DNA of 53,150 nucleotides from Salinispora cortesiana (lineage in GTDB: Bacteria > Actinomycetota > Actinomycetes > Mycobacteriales > Micromonosporaceae). Made by a program: the position numbers and the translations under genes. The stretch is taken from the NCBI RefSeq assembly GCF_000484695.1, contig NZ_AXVR01000035.1, forward strand, positions 1 through 53,150. Reading direction: 5' to 3'. The notes under the pieces were generated by a model. That model was given only the letters and a program-made list of their open reading frames with translations, searched no databases and had not been told where the DNA came from. Of this stretch, positions 30,385 through 38,806 are shown piece by piece. Numbering within the stretch: the first letter of the stretch is position 1; the number at the start of each line of letters is the position of its first letter.

Positions 30385-31665
30385 ATGGCTGACCCGTGGC
30401 TCGCCCTGGAAATCGGCGTCGATCCGGCGGAACGGATCGCGCAGGTGGGTGCCGCCCACACGGCCTTTCTCACCGGGGCGACGCCGCAGCGGGTGCGAGA
30501 GGTGGTACGCCGGTCATGGGAACGGTCGATGCCACTCGACCCGGAGGGCACCCCACCCGTCGACCTTGTTGACGACATGCTGGATAGCTACCGGGCCGGA
30601 CACCCGCTGGCCCCGGTGCTACCGATCTTCCGGGATCTGCTCGGTGGGATCGCCCAGGACGGCGCGCACCTGATGGCGGTCTGCGACGTCCACGGCCGGC
30701 TGCTCTGGGTGGAGGGACACCCGGGGGTGCTGCGCCGGGCCGAACAGATGAACTTCGTGCCCGGGGCCCGCTGGGACGAGACGCACGCGGGCACCAACGC
30801 ACCCGGCACCGCTCTCGCCGTGGACCACAGCGTGCAGATCTTCGCCACCGAACACTTCAGCCGCCGCGTTCAGCGCTGGACCTGCGCCGCCGCGCCGATC
30901 CACGATCCGGCCACCGGTCGAATTCTCGGGGCGGTCGACATCACCGGCGGCGATCACCTCGCCACTCCGCAGAGCCTGGCGTTGGTCCGGGCCACCGCCT
31001 GGACCGCCGAGGCGTTCCTGGCCGGGATGACCGAGGTCGAGCCGGACGTGGTGCAGGTGGCCGCGCTCGGCCGGGACGAGGCCCAGCTACGGGTCGGCGG
31101 CCGCCGGGTTCGGCTGGGCCGGCGGCACAGCGAACTGCTCGTGTTGTTGGTGGACCACCCGGAGGGGCGCACCGGGGAGCAGCTCGCCCTCGATCTGTAC
31201 GGCGAGGACCGGCTGCACCCCGTCACTCTCCGGGCCGAGTTGTCCCGGCTGCGCCGGGTACTCGGCCCGGAGCTGCTCGACTCCCGCCCGTACCGACTGC
31301 GCTGCCGAGTACGCGCCGACTTCCGTACCGTCACCGACCGGCTGGAACGGGGTGACCCGGCGGGTGGGATCGACGCGTACTCCGGGAGCCTGTTGCCCGG
31401 CTCGGACGCGCCGGGAGTGGCCCGGCTGCGCCGGCTGGTCGACGGACAACTCCGGGCGGCCGTGCTGGCGGCCGCAGACCCGGCGCTGCTCGTCTCCTGG
31501 ACCGCGACTCCCGCCGGCGCCGACGATCTGACCGCCTGGGAGGCCCTGGCGCGGGCACTGCCACCGGGCGCCCCGCGCCGGCCGCTCGCCCTGGCGCGGG
31601 CCCGCCAGCTCGCCCGGGAGTACGACGTCACGCGTGCAACGTCGCTGCAACGTCGAGAAAATTAG
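30385..31665 (+). CDS. GAF-domain regulator with winged-helix C-terminus
   Basis: A 426-residue regulator. The N-terminal half (about 20-215) is the GAF-containing sensor seen in AcoR-type activators ([55 protein letters not shown]). In place of an AAA+ and Fis module the C-terminal part has a winged helix of the OmpR/SARP type ([33 protein letters not shown]) followed by a helical segment like a BTAD. ATG at 30385 after AGGAGG. It sits between two aldehyde dehydrogenase genes; by family knowledge it likely activates the acetaldehyde dehydrogenase operon downstream. Confidence 0.87.
   Translation: MADPWLALEIGVDPAERIAQVGAAHTAFLTGATPQRVREVVRRSWERSMPLDPEGTPPVDLVDDMLDSYRAGHPLAPVLPIFRDLLGGIAQDGAHLMAVCDVHGRLLWVEGHPGVLRRAEQMNFVPGARWDETHAGTNAPGTALAVDHSVQIFATEHFSRRVQRWTCAAAPIHDPATGRILGAVDITGGDHLATPQSLALVRATAWTAEAFLAGMTEVEPDVVQVAALGRDEAQLRVGGRRVRLGRRHSELLVLLVDHPEGRTGEQLALDLYGEDRLHPVTLRAELSRLRRVLGPELLDSRPYRLRCRVRADFRTVTDRLERGDPAGGIDAYSGSLLPGSDAPGVARLRRLVDGQLRAAVLAAADPALLVSWTATPAGADDLTAWEALARALPPGAPRRPLALARARQLAREYDVTRATSLQRREN
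31635..31655 (+). promoter_or_regulatory. direct repeat, candidate activator site for aldehyde dehydrogenase
   Basis: TGCAACGTCG occurs at 31635-31644 and 31646-31655 (period 11 bp), within the last codons of the GAF regulator and about 50 nt before the dehydrogenase ATG, followed by the AT-rich AGAAAATTAGGG. Position suits an upstream activator site. Confidence 0.45.
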
Positions 31666-31705
31666 GGTCGACGCCGTCCACTCCTCGTTGACGGCGGAGG
31701 TACCC

Positions 31706-33211
31706 ATGACGCGTTACGACGCGCCCACCCACTGGCAGTCCCGCTACGACCATTTCATCGGTGGCGAGTACGTCAAGCCGCATGGCGGGCGGTACTTCGA
31801 GAACCCAACCCCGGTGACCGGGCAGCCCTTCTGCGAGGTGGCCCGGGGTACCGCCGAGGACGTGGAGCGGGCCATCGATGCCGCGCACGGCGCCGCCGGG
31901 GCCTGGGGGCGCACCCCGGCCGCCGACCGAGCCCTGGTCCTCAACCGGGTCGCCGACCGGATGCAGGAGCACCTGCAGGCCCTGGCGATCGCGGAGACCT
32001 GGGAGAACGGCAAGCCGATCCGAGAGACACTCGCCGCTGATATTCCGCTCGCGATCGACCACTTCCGCTACTTTGCCGGCGCGATCCGGGCCCAGGAGGG
32101 CTCCCTGGCCGAGATCGACGATGACACAGTCGCGTACCACTTCCATGAGCCGCTCGGTGTGGTCGGGCAGATCATCCCGTGGAACTTCCCGCTGCTCATG
32201 GCAACCTGGAAGCTCGCCCCGGCACTCGCCGCCGGCAACGCGGTGGTACTCAAGCCCGCCGAGCAGACGCCCGCGTCGATCCACTACCTGCTGTCCCTGG
32301 TGGCCGACCTGCTGCCGCCGGGTGTGGTCAACGTCGTCAACGGATTCGGGGTCGAGGCGGGCCGACCGCTGGCGTCCTCGCCCCGAGTGGCCAAGGTGGC
32401 GTTCACTGGCGAGACCACGACCGGGCGGCTGATCATGCAGTACGCCAGCGAGAACATCAAGCCGGTCACCCTGGAGCTGGGTGGCAAGAGCCCGAACATC
32501 TTCTTCGACGACGTCAGCGCCGCGCCGGACGACTTCCGCGACAAGGCGCTCGAGGGCTTCACCATGTTCGCCCTGAACCAGGGCGAGGTCTGCACCTGCC
32601 CGTCGCGGGCGCTGATCCAGCAGGGCCACTACGCCGACTTTCTGGCGGCGGCCGTCGAGCGGACCCGGGAGATCAGGCCGGGGCACCCGTTGGACAGCGC
32701 AACCATGGTCGGCGCGCAGGCGTCCAACGACCAGCTCGAAAAGATCCTCTCCTATCTGGACATCGGTCGACAGGAGGGTGCCCGGGTGTTGACCGGTGGC
32801 GCACGGGCGCAGCTGGGCGGCGAGCTCTCCGGTGGGTACTACGTCGAGCCAACGATTTTCGAGGGCAGCAACTCGATGCGAATCTTCCAGGAGGAGATCT
32901 TCGGCCCGGTGGTGTCGGTGACCTCCTTCGCTGACCTCGACGATGCGGTCAAGATCGCCAACGACACCTTGTACGGACTCGGTGCCGGCGTCTGGACTCG
33001 GGACATTAATACGGCGTACCGGGCAGGACGGGCTATCCAGGCAGGGCGGGTCTGGACAAACTGCTACCACGCGTACCCAGCGCACGCCGCATTCGGCGGG
33101 TACAAGCAGTCCGGAATCGGCCGGGAGAACCACAAAATGATGCTGGACCACTACCAGCAGACCAAGAACCTGCTGGTCAGCTACGCCCCGAAGAAGTTGG
33201 GCTTCTTCTGA
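31706..33211 (+). CDS. acetaldehyde dehydrogenase, ExaC type
   Basis: A 501-residue NAD-dependent aldehyde dehydrogenase starting [20 protein letters not shown]. It contains [34 protein letters not shown], the catalytic Glu in [16 protein letters not shown], and the catalytic Cys in [14 protein letters not shown]. The double-cysteine CTC and the neighbouring DUF779 gene are typical of the ExaC/AcoD group, which oxidises acetaldehyde from ethanol or acetoin. GGAGG precedes the ATG. The stop overlaps the DUF779 start by one base. Confidence 0.92.
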   Translation: MTRYDAPTHWQSRYDHFIGGEYVKPHGGRYFENPTPVTGQPFCEVARGTAEDVERAIDAAHGAAGAWGRTPAADRALVLNRVADRMQEHLQALAIAETWENGKPIRETLAADIPLAIDHFRYFAGAIRAQEGSLAEIDDDTVAYHFHEPLGVVGQIIPWNFPLLMATWKLAPALAAGNAVVLKPAEQTPASIHYLLSLVADLLPPGVVNVVNGFGVEAGRPLASSPRVAKVAFTGETTTGRLIMQYASENIKPVTLELGGKSPNIFFDDVSAAPDDFRDKALEGFTMFALNQGEVCTCPSRALIQQGHYADFLAAAVERTREIRPGHPLDSATMVGAQASNDQLEKILSYLDIGRQEGARVLTGGARAQLGGELSGGYYVEPTIFEGSNSMRIFQEEIFGPVVSVTSFADLDDAVKIANDTLYGLGAGVWTRDINTAYRAGRAIQAGRVWTNCYHAYPAHAAFGGYKQSGIGRENHKMMLDHYQQTKNLLVSYAPKKLGFF

Positions 33212-33570
33212 TGAGCGACCTGGTAACCGTGACCCCCGCAGCGGCCGAACTGATCCGGTCGCTGCGGGAGCAGCACGGTCCGTTGATGTTCCACCAGTCC
33301 GGTGGCTGCTGTGATGGCAGCGCACCGATGTGCTACCCCGCCGGCGAGTTCCGCACCGGCTCGTCGGACACCCGGCTGGCCGCGCTGACCGTGGACGGAG
33401 TGCCAGAGCCAGTCGAATTCTGGATCTCGCGCGCCCAGTGGGACCTCTGGCAGCACACGAAGCTCACGATCGACGTGGTTCCCGGCCGGGGCAGCGGATT
33501 CTCCCTGGAGGCCCCGGAGGGGCTGCGCTTCCTTCTTCGCTCCACCCTCGCCCGCCGCGACCACGAATGA
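33211..33570 (+). CDS. DUF779 protein
   Basis: A 119-residue protein with N-terminal VTPAAAELIRSLREQHGPLM and the cysteine cluster GGCCDGSAPMCYP, then EFWISRAQWDLWQHTKLTID and a C-terminal PGRGSGFSLEAPEGLRFLLR. This is the DUF779 family, nearly always encoded just after ExaC-type aldehyde dehydrogenases; it may deliver or protect a cofactor or metal, but its role is unknown. The start ATG shares a base with the dehydrogenase TGA, so the two are translationally coupled. Confidence 0.9.
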   Translation: MSDLVTVTPAAAELIRSLREQHGPLMFHQSGGCCDGSAPMCYPAGEFRTGSSDTRLAALTVDGVPEPVEFWISRAQWDLWQHTKLTIDVVPGRGSGFSLEAPEGLRFLLRSTLARRDHE

Positions 33571-33934
33571 GGACACGACCACACAGCAGGGCATCGACTC
33601 CCGCGAACCCAGCTCGGGACGCAGCTCAGGGGCACCAGCTCAAGTATCCCCCACATCCCCAAGATCATCCTATTACCCATTTCGGCCGCACCTTGGCTGT
33701 GCCCCTCGACCGGTCGGGGCGGACGACTGGTCGGCCGCTCCCAGGACCGGGTGATGGTCGGTGCGCCCAGGGACGAACCGGCCATGCGGGCGGAGGACTC
33801 ACCGTTGGTCCGCTCGAACGGCAGGCCGAATCCTTGCGTCAGTCCAGACCTCGGACTTACTCGTCCAGTTGGGCAGCGGGGATCCAACGGAGGCGACCAT
33901 CCGGGTGCGGCGGCTGGCCGTGAGCAGCGCAGCC
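33571..33934. other. gap with possible IS982 right-end remnant
   Basis: 364 nt without a convincing gene between DUF779 and the sigma factor. It includes the 18-bp sequence at 33853-33870 described separately. Open frames across it have no recognisable protein features. Confidence 0.4.
33853..33870 (+). repeat. inverted copy of the IS982-side 18-mer
   Basis: GGACTTACTCGTCCAGTT is the reverse complement, with one mismatch, of AACTAGACGAGTAAGTCC at 35820-35837. Oriented this way it reads like the right end of a transposon whose left end lies at 35820. Confidence 0.55.
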
Positions 33935-35155
33935 CTAGCGGCTGACCTCGTCCAGACGGCGTCGAAGGAACCCGCGTTCGGCTGCGTTGTCGGTCAGCTC
34001 CAGCGCCTGCCGGTACTGTGCCGCCGCCTCGGTGTGCCGGCCCAGCCGCCGCAGCAGGTCGGCCCGAGTCGCCGGCAGGTACCGGTAACCGGCGAGCCGG
34101 CCGTCGGCGTCCAGCGCCTCGATGGTTGCCAGGGCGGCGGTCGGTCCGTCCGCCATGGACACAGCGACCGCCCGGTTCAGGGCCACCACCGGTGACGTCC
34201 AGACCGTCAGCAGCACGTCGTACAGGCCGACGATCTGGCGCCAGTCGGTGTCTTCGTAGGTGGGTGCCTCGGCGTGCAGCGCCGCGATGGCCGCCTGCAG
34301 CGCGAAACGGCCGGCCCCGCCGCGCAGCGCGCCCGGGACCAGCGCCGCGCCCTCGGCGATCACGGCCCGGTCCCACCGGCCGCGGTCTTGCTCGGCGAGG
34401 AGAAGCAGCCGCCCGTCGGTAGCCGTTCGGGTCGCCCGGCGGGCGTCGGTGAGCAGCAGCAGGGCCAGCAGCCCGCGTACCTCCCGCTCATCGGGCATGA
34501 GCGTCCGCAGCATCCGGGCCAGGTCGAACACCTTCTCCACCAGGTCCACCCGCACCAGCCGGTCGCCGGCCGGGGCGGTGTGCCCGATGGTGTAGAGCAG
34601 GTGCACCACGGTCAGTACCGCGTCCAGCCGGTCCGGCAGCTCCTCGGGAGCCGGCGCGCGGTAGGGGATCCGGGCCGCGGCGATCTTCTTCTTGGCCCGG
34701 GTGACCCGGGCCGCCATCGTCGCCTCGGAGATCAAAAACACATGAGCAATCTCGGCTGTGGTGAGCCCGCAGACCAGCCGGAGCGTGAGCGCGACCTGCG
34801 CCTCCCGGGCGAGGGCCGGGTGGCAGCAGGTGAAGAGCAGACGCAGCCGGTCGTCGGTGATGTCCTCCACCGTGTACTCCTCGGGTTCGACCAGCAGCGG
34901 CAGCTTGGCGCGCAGGGTGCGCTCACGGCGGCGGCCGTCGAGGGCCCGCCGCCGTGCGGTCGTCGTCAGCCAAGCGCCGGGGTTGTCCGGGACGCCGGCG
35001 TGCAGCCAGGCGTCGAGCGCGATCACGTACGCGTCCTGCACGCACTCCTCGGCGAGGTCGAGGTCGCCGGTGACGCGCACCGTCGCGGCGAGCACGAAAG
35101 CCCACTCACGACGGTGCGTGTCGGCGACAGCTCGCGCGATAGCCGTCTTGTTCAG
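33935..35155 (-). CDS. ECF42-type RNA polymerase sigma factor
   Basis: A 406-residue extracytoplasmic-function sigma factor with the long C-terminal extension of the ECF42 group. Region 2: TGDLDLAEECVQDAYVIALD, AWLTTTARRRALD; region 4: LTLRLVCGLTTAEIAHVFLI, SEATMAARVTRAKKKI; the rest is the helical TPR-like/DUF6596 domain that is needed for activity in this group. I extend the gene to CTG at 35155, which overlaps the upstream stop (CTGA) and has GGAGGT at ideal distance; the GTG at 35095 would lose conserved residues of region 2. It is co-transcribed with the DGPF gene. Confidence 0.9.
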   Translation of the reverse strand: MNKTAIARAVADTHRREWAFVLAATVRVTGDLDLAEECVQDAYVIALDAWLHAGVPDNPGAWLTTTARRRALDGRRRERTLRAKLPLLVEPEEYTVEDITDDRLRLLFTCCHPALAREAQVALTLRLVCGLTTAEIAHVFLISEATMAARVTRAKKKIAAARIPYRAPAPEELPDRLDAVLTVVHLLYTIGHTAPAGDRLVRVDLVEKVFDLARMLRTLMPDEREVRGLLALLLLTDARRATRTATDGRLLLLAEQDRGRWDRAVIAEGAALVPGALRGGAGRFALQAAIAALHAEAPTYEDTDWRQIVGLYDVLLTVWTSPVVALNRAVAVSMADGPTAALATIEALDADGRLAGYRYLPATRADLLRRLGRHTEAAAQYRQALELTDNAAERGFLRRRLDEVSR

Positions 35156-35496
35156 CCGTCTACCTCCATGATCGGTCGGAGTTCCACGCCGCCGGTGCCG
35201 GCGGGGCAGAGCTTGGCCAACGCGATGGCATGGTCGAGGTCACGGGCCTCGACCACGTAGTAGGCGCCGAGGGCCTCTTTTGTCTCGACGAACGGGCCGT
35301 CGGTGACCATGTCGCCACGGACCGTCGTGGCGGTGCTGGTCGGCTGGAGCGCCTCCCCACCGAGGATCTTGCCCCCCTGTTCAGGCACCTGCTGGGTGAA
35401 CCGCTCGTGCTCGACCATCGCGGCCTGCCACTGCTCCTCGCTGGCGTTCTCCCACACCTGCTCGGGCTCGTAGATCAAGATTAGGTACTTGGCCAT
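35152..35496 (-). CDS. DGPF/YCII-related protein
   Basis: A 114-residue protein beginning MAKYLILIYEPEQVWENASE with the YCII-type fold and the hallmark MVTDGPFVETKEALGAYYVVEA, then DLDHAIALAKLCPAG. Such DGPF proteins are regularly paired with ECF42 sigma factors, as here; their biochemical role is not settled. ATG at 35496 follows GGAGGAG. An ECF42-type promoter lies 43 nt upstream. The TGA stop overlaps the sigma-factor start, so both proteins come from one mRNA. Confidence 0.92.
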   Translation of the reverse strand: MAKYLILIYEPEQVWENASEEQWQAAMVEHERFTQQVPEQGGKILGGEALQPTSTATTVRGDMVTDGPFVETKEALGAYYVVEARDLDHAIALAKLCPAGTGGVELRPIMEVDG

Positions 35497-35538
35497 GAAC
35501 TCCTCCTCCAGTTGCCGATTCTGGTCCGACAACCTTCC

Positions 35539-35566
35539 GACGAACGGCAGGACGCGGATTTCGACA
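35539..35566 (-). promoter_or_regulatory. ECF42-type promoter of the DGPF-sigma operon
   Basis: On the minus strand TGTCGA (35566-35561) and CGTC (35542-35539) are separated by 18 bp, fitting the motif I recall for ECF42 targets (TGTCGA at -35, CGTC or CGAC at -10). The site is 43 nt before the DGPF ATG, pointing to autoregulation. Confidence 0.65.
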
Positions 35567-35819
35567 GCGGCCCGGATCCTCTTCCGGACCATTTCTTACA
35601 TCCCTCAGCTGGCGAGGGCGCGGTTCGGCGAAGTACTGGACACCCCCGGTCAAGCCGTGTGCCGTGGCGGTGGTCGCTCACGCCGGACAAACCCTATCCG
35701 CGGTGTCGCTGGCCGCGCTGCCACAGCTCGGCCAGCCCGGCGATGGTACCGGCGGCCGCCGCCGCACCGGTGGCCCGACCGATCCTCGCCATCGCTGGCT
35801 GCTGGTGCTCCAGTCCCCG
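35567..35819. other. gap without recognisable gene
   Basis: About 250 nt upstream of the ECF42 promoter. A plus-strand stretch at about 35663-35750 translates as a plausible protein fragment (VAHAGQTLSAVSLAALPQLG) but has no start or family; it may be a gene remnant. Confidence 0.3.
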
Positions 35820-35837
35820 AACTAGACGAGTAAGTCC
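35820..35837 (+). repeat. candidate left end of the IS982-like element
   Basis: AACTAGACGAGTAAGTCC, about 46 nt before the remnant transposase start. Its inverted copy at 33853-33870 has one mismatch. Confidence 0.5.
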
Positions 35838-35867
35838 TGACAACCCTGGGTGGTGGAGATAGACGAA

Positions 35868-35903
35868 GGGTGTTGAGGGTTTGTGACGACCGACTCAACA
35901 CCC
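35868..35903 (+). other. inverted repeat over the transposase start
   Basis: GGGTGTTGAG (35868-35877) and CTCAACACCC (35894-35903) are a perfect 10-bp inverted repeat around the GTG start of the remnant transposase; it could hide the start codon in mRNA. Confidence 0.5.
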
Positions 35904-36177
35904 TCCTGACGGCACTTTACGTGAAGATCGATGACTGGCTCGGGGCGGCGTAGGCCCGGACGGCCACCCAGGCTCGCTGCTCAAGCAAGCGATCCGCGTG
36001 GTCGCGGCGGACACCGACCTGGGACCGACGCCACCTGGATGGTCGACTCGACGCCGGTCGAATGCGGCCGGTCCCGCTCGACAGTGAAACGCTCGGACCT
36101 GGCCGGGTGGGCAGGCTTCCCCCCGTCGAACCACCATCGCCTGGACCCGCCGGTACAAGGGTTTCCGTTGCCGCAAT
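35883..36177 (+). pseudogene. degraded IS982-like transposase
   Basis: Fragments of a transposase lie in shifting frames: the start VTTD at 35883, then LLTALYVKIDDWLG after an apparent one-base deletion, RRRPGRPP, LLKQAIRVVAADTDLG, and MVDSTPVECGRSRSTVKRSD followed by LAGWAG. The DSTPVECGRSR block is the catalytic-Asp region that I associate with the IS982-type transposases common in actinomycetes. About 100 central residues and the C-terminus are missing, so the gene is dead. It ends against the truncated aminotransferase. Confidence 0.8.
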
Positions 36178-36179
36178 GA

Positions 36180-37070
36180 CTCTCGGCGACGAAATGCGTC
36201 AGCGACTTCGAGCCCCTGGTGCCCGGCGGCATCAAGGTACCCAACACCAACTTCTACCGAGCGCCCGAGCACGGCGCCGACCCCGAGGCGTTCGGCCGTT
36301 GGGCCGCCGAGGAGATCCGCCGAGCCATCGAGCGAGAAGGCCCGGAGACCGTCGCCGCGGTCTTCCTGGAGCCCGTGCAGAACTCCGGCGGCTGCATTCC
36401 ACCCCCACCCGGCTACTTCACCCGCGTCCGCGCAATCTGCGACGAGTTCGACGTCCTGCCCGTCTCCGACGAGGTGATCTGCTCGTGGGGCCGGCTCGGC
36501 GAGTACTTCGGCGCGGTCCGCTACGGCTACCAGCCCGACATCATCACCACGGCCAAGGGCATCACCTCCGGGTACGCCCCGCTCGGGGCGATGATCGCTG
36601 ATGACCGGCTGATGGAGCCGTTCCTCACCGAGACCGGCGTCTTCGCCCACGGGGTGACCTTCGGCGGGCACCCGGTCTCCTGCGCGGTTGCGCTCGCCAA
36701 CCTGGAGGTCCTTGCCCGCGATGACCTGATCGGCCACGTACGCGCCAACGAGGCGACGTTCCGGGCCACCCTGGAACGGCCACACGAGTTGCCGATCGTC
36801 GGCGACGTTCGGGGCGACGGGTACTTCTACGGCATCGAACTGGTCAGGGACAAGGCGACCAAGGAGACCTTCGACGAGGCGGACTCCGAGCGGCTGCTGC
36901 GCGACTTCCTCTCCCCCGCGCTCTTCCGCTCCGGCCTCTACTGCCGAGCCGACGACCGGGGTGACCCGGTGGTGCAGCTCGCACCACCGTTGACTGCCGG
37001 GCCAGAGCAGTTCGACGAGATGGAACAGATCCTGCGAGCTGTCCTCACCGAGGCCTGGTCCCGGTTGTAA
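36180..37070 (+). pseudogene. class III aminotransferase lacking its N-terminal third
   Basis: The frame encodes about 297 residues, FEPLVPGGIKVPNTNFYRAP to the C-terminus, while family members have about 450. Present are the cofactor regions VFLEPVQNSGGCIPPPPGYF, VSDEVICSWGRLG, and the PLP lysine in DIITTAKGITSGYAPLGAMI, plus the C-terminal domain. Upstream there is an in-frame stop (36177-36179), and the only possible starts are internal (GTG at 36219). The missing part includes the conserved substrate and PLP-phosphate region, so it is most likely inactive. Truncation coincides with the IS982 remnant. Confidence 0.85.
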
Positions 37071-37095
37071 CCGTGCGGGGCGAACGCGGCGGCGG

Positions 37096-37467
37096 TCAGT
37101 GACTGGGCGGAATCACGCGGAGGTGGCCGCGACGCCCGGTGGACGACGTCGAGGACGCCGAGCCGGGGCTGTCCTCCGGGGGGCGAGGGGCCACCGGGCG
37201 GGCTGCCTCGCGGACCGCCTCGGCGAGAGCGACCAGGTCGTCCGTCGTGGGCGGCGGCGGCTCGAACTCCCCCTCGTGCCGGACGACATCCCAACCCCGT
37301 GGCGCGGTCAGACTGCGCGCGTGCGGCTCACAGAGGTCGTACGTGTGCGGCTCGGCAAAAGCCGCCAACGGCCCCACCACGGCGGTGGACTCGTTGTAGA
37401 CATAGGTCAATGTGGCGACTGCTTGCCGGGGGCAGCCGTTTCGGGTGCAGCGCCGTGATGACCTCAC
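37096..37467 (-). CDS. DUF3499 protein
   Basis: A 123-residue actinobacterial protein starting with GTG at 37467 (VRSSRRCTRNGCPRQAVATL). It has a zinc-ribbon-like pattern: CTRNGC near the N-terminus and DLCEPHARSLTAPRGW later, then an acidic middle and a Ser/Thr/Pro-rich tail. Function unknown. It is the counterpart of mycobacterial Rv3258c, located upstream of manB there; here manB lies 9.5 kb away because of the inserted accessory DNA. It is divergent from the Rv3259-like gene. Confidence 0.88.
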   Translation of the reverse strand: MRSSRRCTRNGCPRQAVATLTYVYNESTAVVGPLAAFAEPHTYDLCEPHARSLTAPRGWDVVRHEGEFEPPPPTTDDLVALAEAVREAARPVAPRPPEDSPGSASSTSSTGRRGHLRVIPPSH

Positions 37468-37618
37468 CGCGGCAGGGTATCTCCATTACCGGGTCCGGCG
37501 CACCGGTTCGCGACCCGACACGCCCGTCTTGGTGATCACATTTCAGCCGTTCGGATCCGGCGCGCCAGCGCGCCCCGGCTGCCGCGGGACAGCACCGGTC
37601 GGGGACTACCCTGGGCTC

Positions 37619-38068
37619 ATGGGAAGCCCGGAACACCGCCGCCCCGGCACCAGCCGGCGCACGCGCCGCGACCGTCATGGACGTGGGCTGCGCGGCCGCC
37701 TGGTGCCCGCGACGGTGCCGCTGGCGCGAACGAAGGCCGAGGTCTTTGACGGACTGGTGCTGGACACGGTGGAGACACTCGAGCGGCGGTTCGCCAAGGA
37801 GTTGGCCGGCGTCGAGTTCGCGGTGGAGGACGTGCCGCCGGAGCTGAATGTCTACGACTCTGACGTACTCGAGGACGGCGCAGTACCTCTCGCCCGCCTG
37901 CTGGCGGGGCGACCGGGCCGGCAGGAGATGCCGCCCCGGATCGTTCTCTACCGCCGGCCGCTCGAGTTTCGGGCGATGGACCGTGAGGACCTGGCCGACC
38001 TCGTTCACGACGTGATCATCGAACAGGTGGCGAACCTGCTCGGAGCGGACCCGGACGAGTTGGCCTGA
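37619..38068 (+). CDS. Rv3259-like zincin-fold protein with altered active site
   Basis: A 149-residue protein with a basic Arg-rich N-terminus (about 1-30), then VPLARTKAEVFDGLVLDTVE, VEFAVEDVPPELN, PRIVLYRRPLEFRAMDREDL, and the C-terminal helix LADLVHDVIIEQVANLLGAD. This is the minimal metallopeptidase-like family, but the usual HExxH is replaced by HDVII, so peptidase activity is doubtful. The ATG at 37619 fits the family length. It lies between DUF3499 and whiB2 as in mycobacteria. Confidence 0.82.
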   Translation: MGSPEHRRPGTSRRTRRDRHGRGLRGRLVPATVPLARTKAEVFDGLVLDTVETLERRFAKELAGVEFAVEDVPPELNVYDSDVLEDGAVPLARLLAGRPGRQEMPPRIVLYRRPLEFRAMDREDLADLVHDVIIEQVANLLGADPDELA

Positions 38069-38148
38069 GCCCGGCCACGGCGGCTGGACGGAGCCGGGCC
38101 ACGGCAGCGGTCCGGGGCAGCCCCCACCACCCCGGATCCAACCTGATG

Positions 38149-38406
38149 TCAGGCGGCACGCCGCTTGAGCCTGCGGCGTTCCCGCTCGGAGAGACCGCCC
38201 CAGATGCCGAACCGCTCGTCGTGACCGAGCGCGTATTCGAGGCACTCGGTCTTGACCTCGCAGCGCGAGCAGATCCGCTTCGCCTCACGGGTTGAGCCGC
38301 CCTTCTCGGGGAAGAACGCCTCCGGGTCGGTCTGCGAGCAGAGCGCCCGCTCCTGCCACTCCGGCGCGTTTCCGAGCAGGTCGGCAGCCTCGAGCTGGCC
38401 GTCCAT
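38149..38406 (-). CDS. whiB2: WhiB-family regulator (WhiB2/WhmD type)
   Basis: An 85-residue iron-sulfur transcription factor required for septation in related actinobacteria. The four cluster cysteines are at about 23, 46, 49 and 55 (ALCSQTDPEAFFPEKGG; CSRCEVKTEC), followed by the turn RFGIWGGLSERERRRLKRR, a basic DNA-binding tail. ATG at 38406 after AAGGAGG. Position beside the Rv3259-like gene and upstream of the F420 genes matches mycobacterial whiB2. A plausible promoter lies about 110 nt upstream. Confidence 0.94.
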   Translation of the reverse strand: MDGQLEAADLLGNAPEWQERALCSQTDPEAFFPEKGGSTREAKRICSRCEVKTECLEYALGHDERFGIWGGLSERERRRLKRRAA

Positions 38407-38517
38407 TCAATGCCTCCTTGTCGCGCACCGGCGTCATCGCCGCTGCAACCCCCCACGCGAAAGGCGTGTTGTCCGTCCGGTACCGATATGTAGCGTTTCG
38501 CGAACAACCCCAGTCAA

Positions 38518-38547
38518 ATTACACGCGTGTCATACGTGCGCCGTCAA
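38518..38547 (-). promoter_or_regulatory. candidate whiB2 promoter
   Basis: Minus-strand TTGACG (38547-38542) and TGTAAT (38523-38518) are 18 bp apart; the spacer includes the 10-bp palindrome ACACGCGTGT (38521-38530). Predicted leader of about 105 nt. The region is AT-richer than its surroundings. Confidence 0.55.
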
Positions 38548-38806
38548 GCCAAACTTGATATTGGGGTTGCCCTCCAAACCTCACCCGGTCCGGCCTATCG
38601 GCCTCCCGGCCTCGCAACCTGCCCTACCGATTCAGACCCCCGCCGGGTAACGCCCGCCCCGGCGAGTTGCCAGAGTTTTCTCCGTGGCGTGGCACCGAAC
38701 ACCCCGTCCAGCCAACCCGCCGAACCGGCTGGTGATCTTGGCGGTGCACAGGCTATCCCGCCGCCGCCACGCCCATTGCCCAGGGTGACCAAGGGGCGCA
38801 ACCCCG

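Noticed and set aside
33333..34376. 347-codon minus-strand frame over DUF779 and the sigma factor
   Set aside because: Shadow of the sigma factor in another frame; Arg/Gly/Ala-rich without features.
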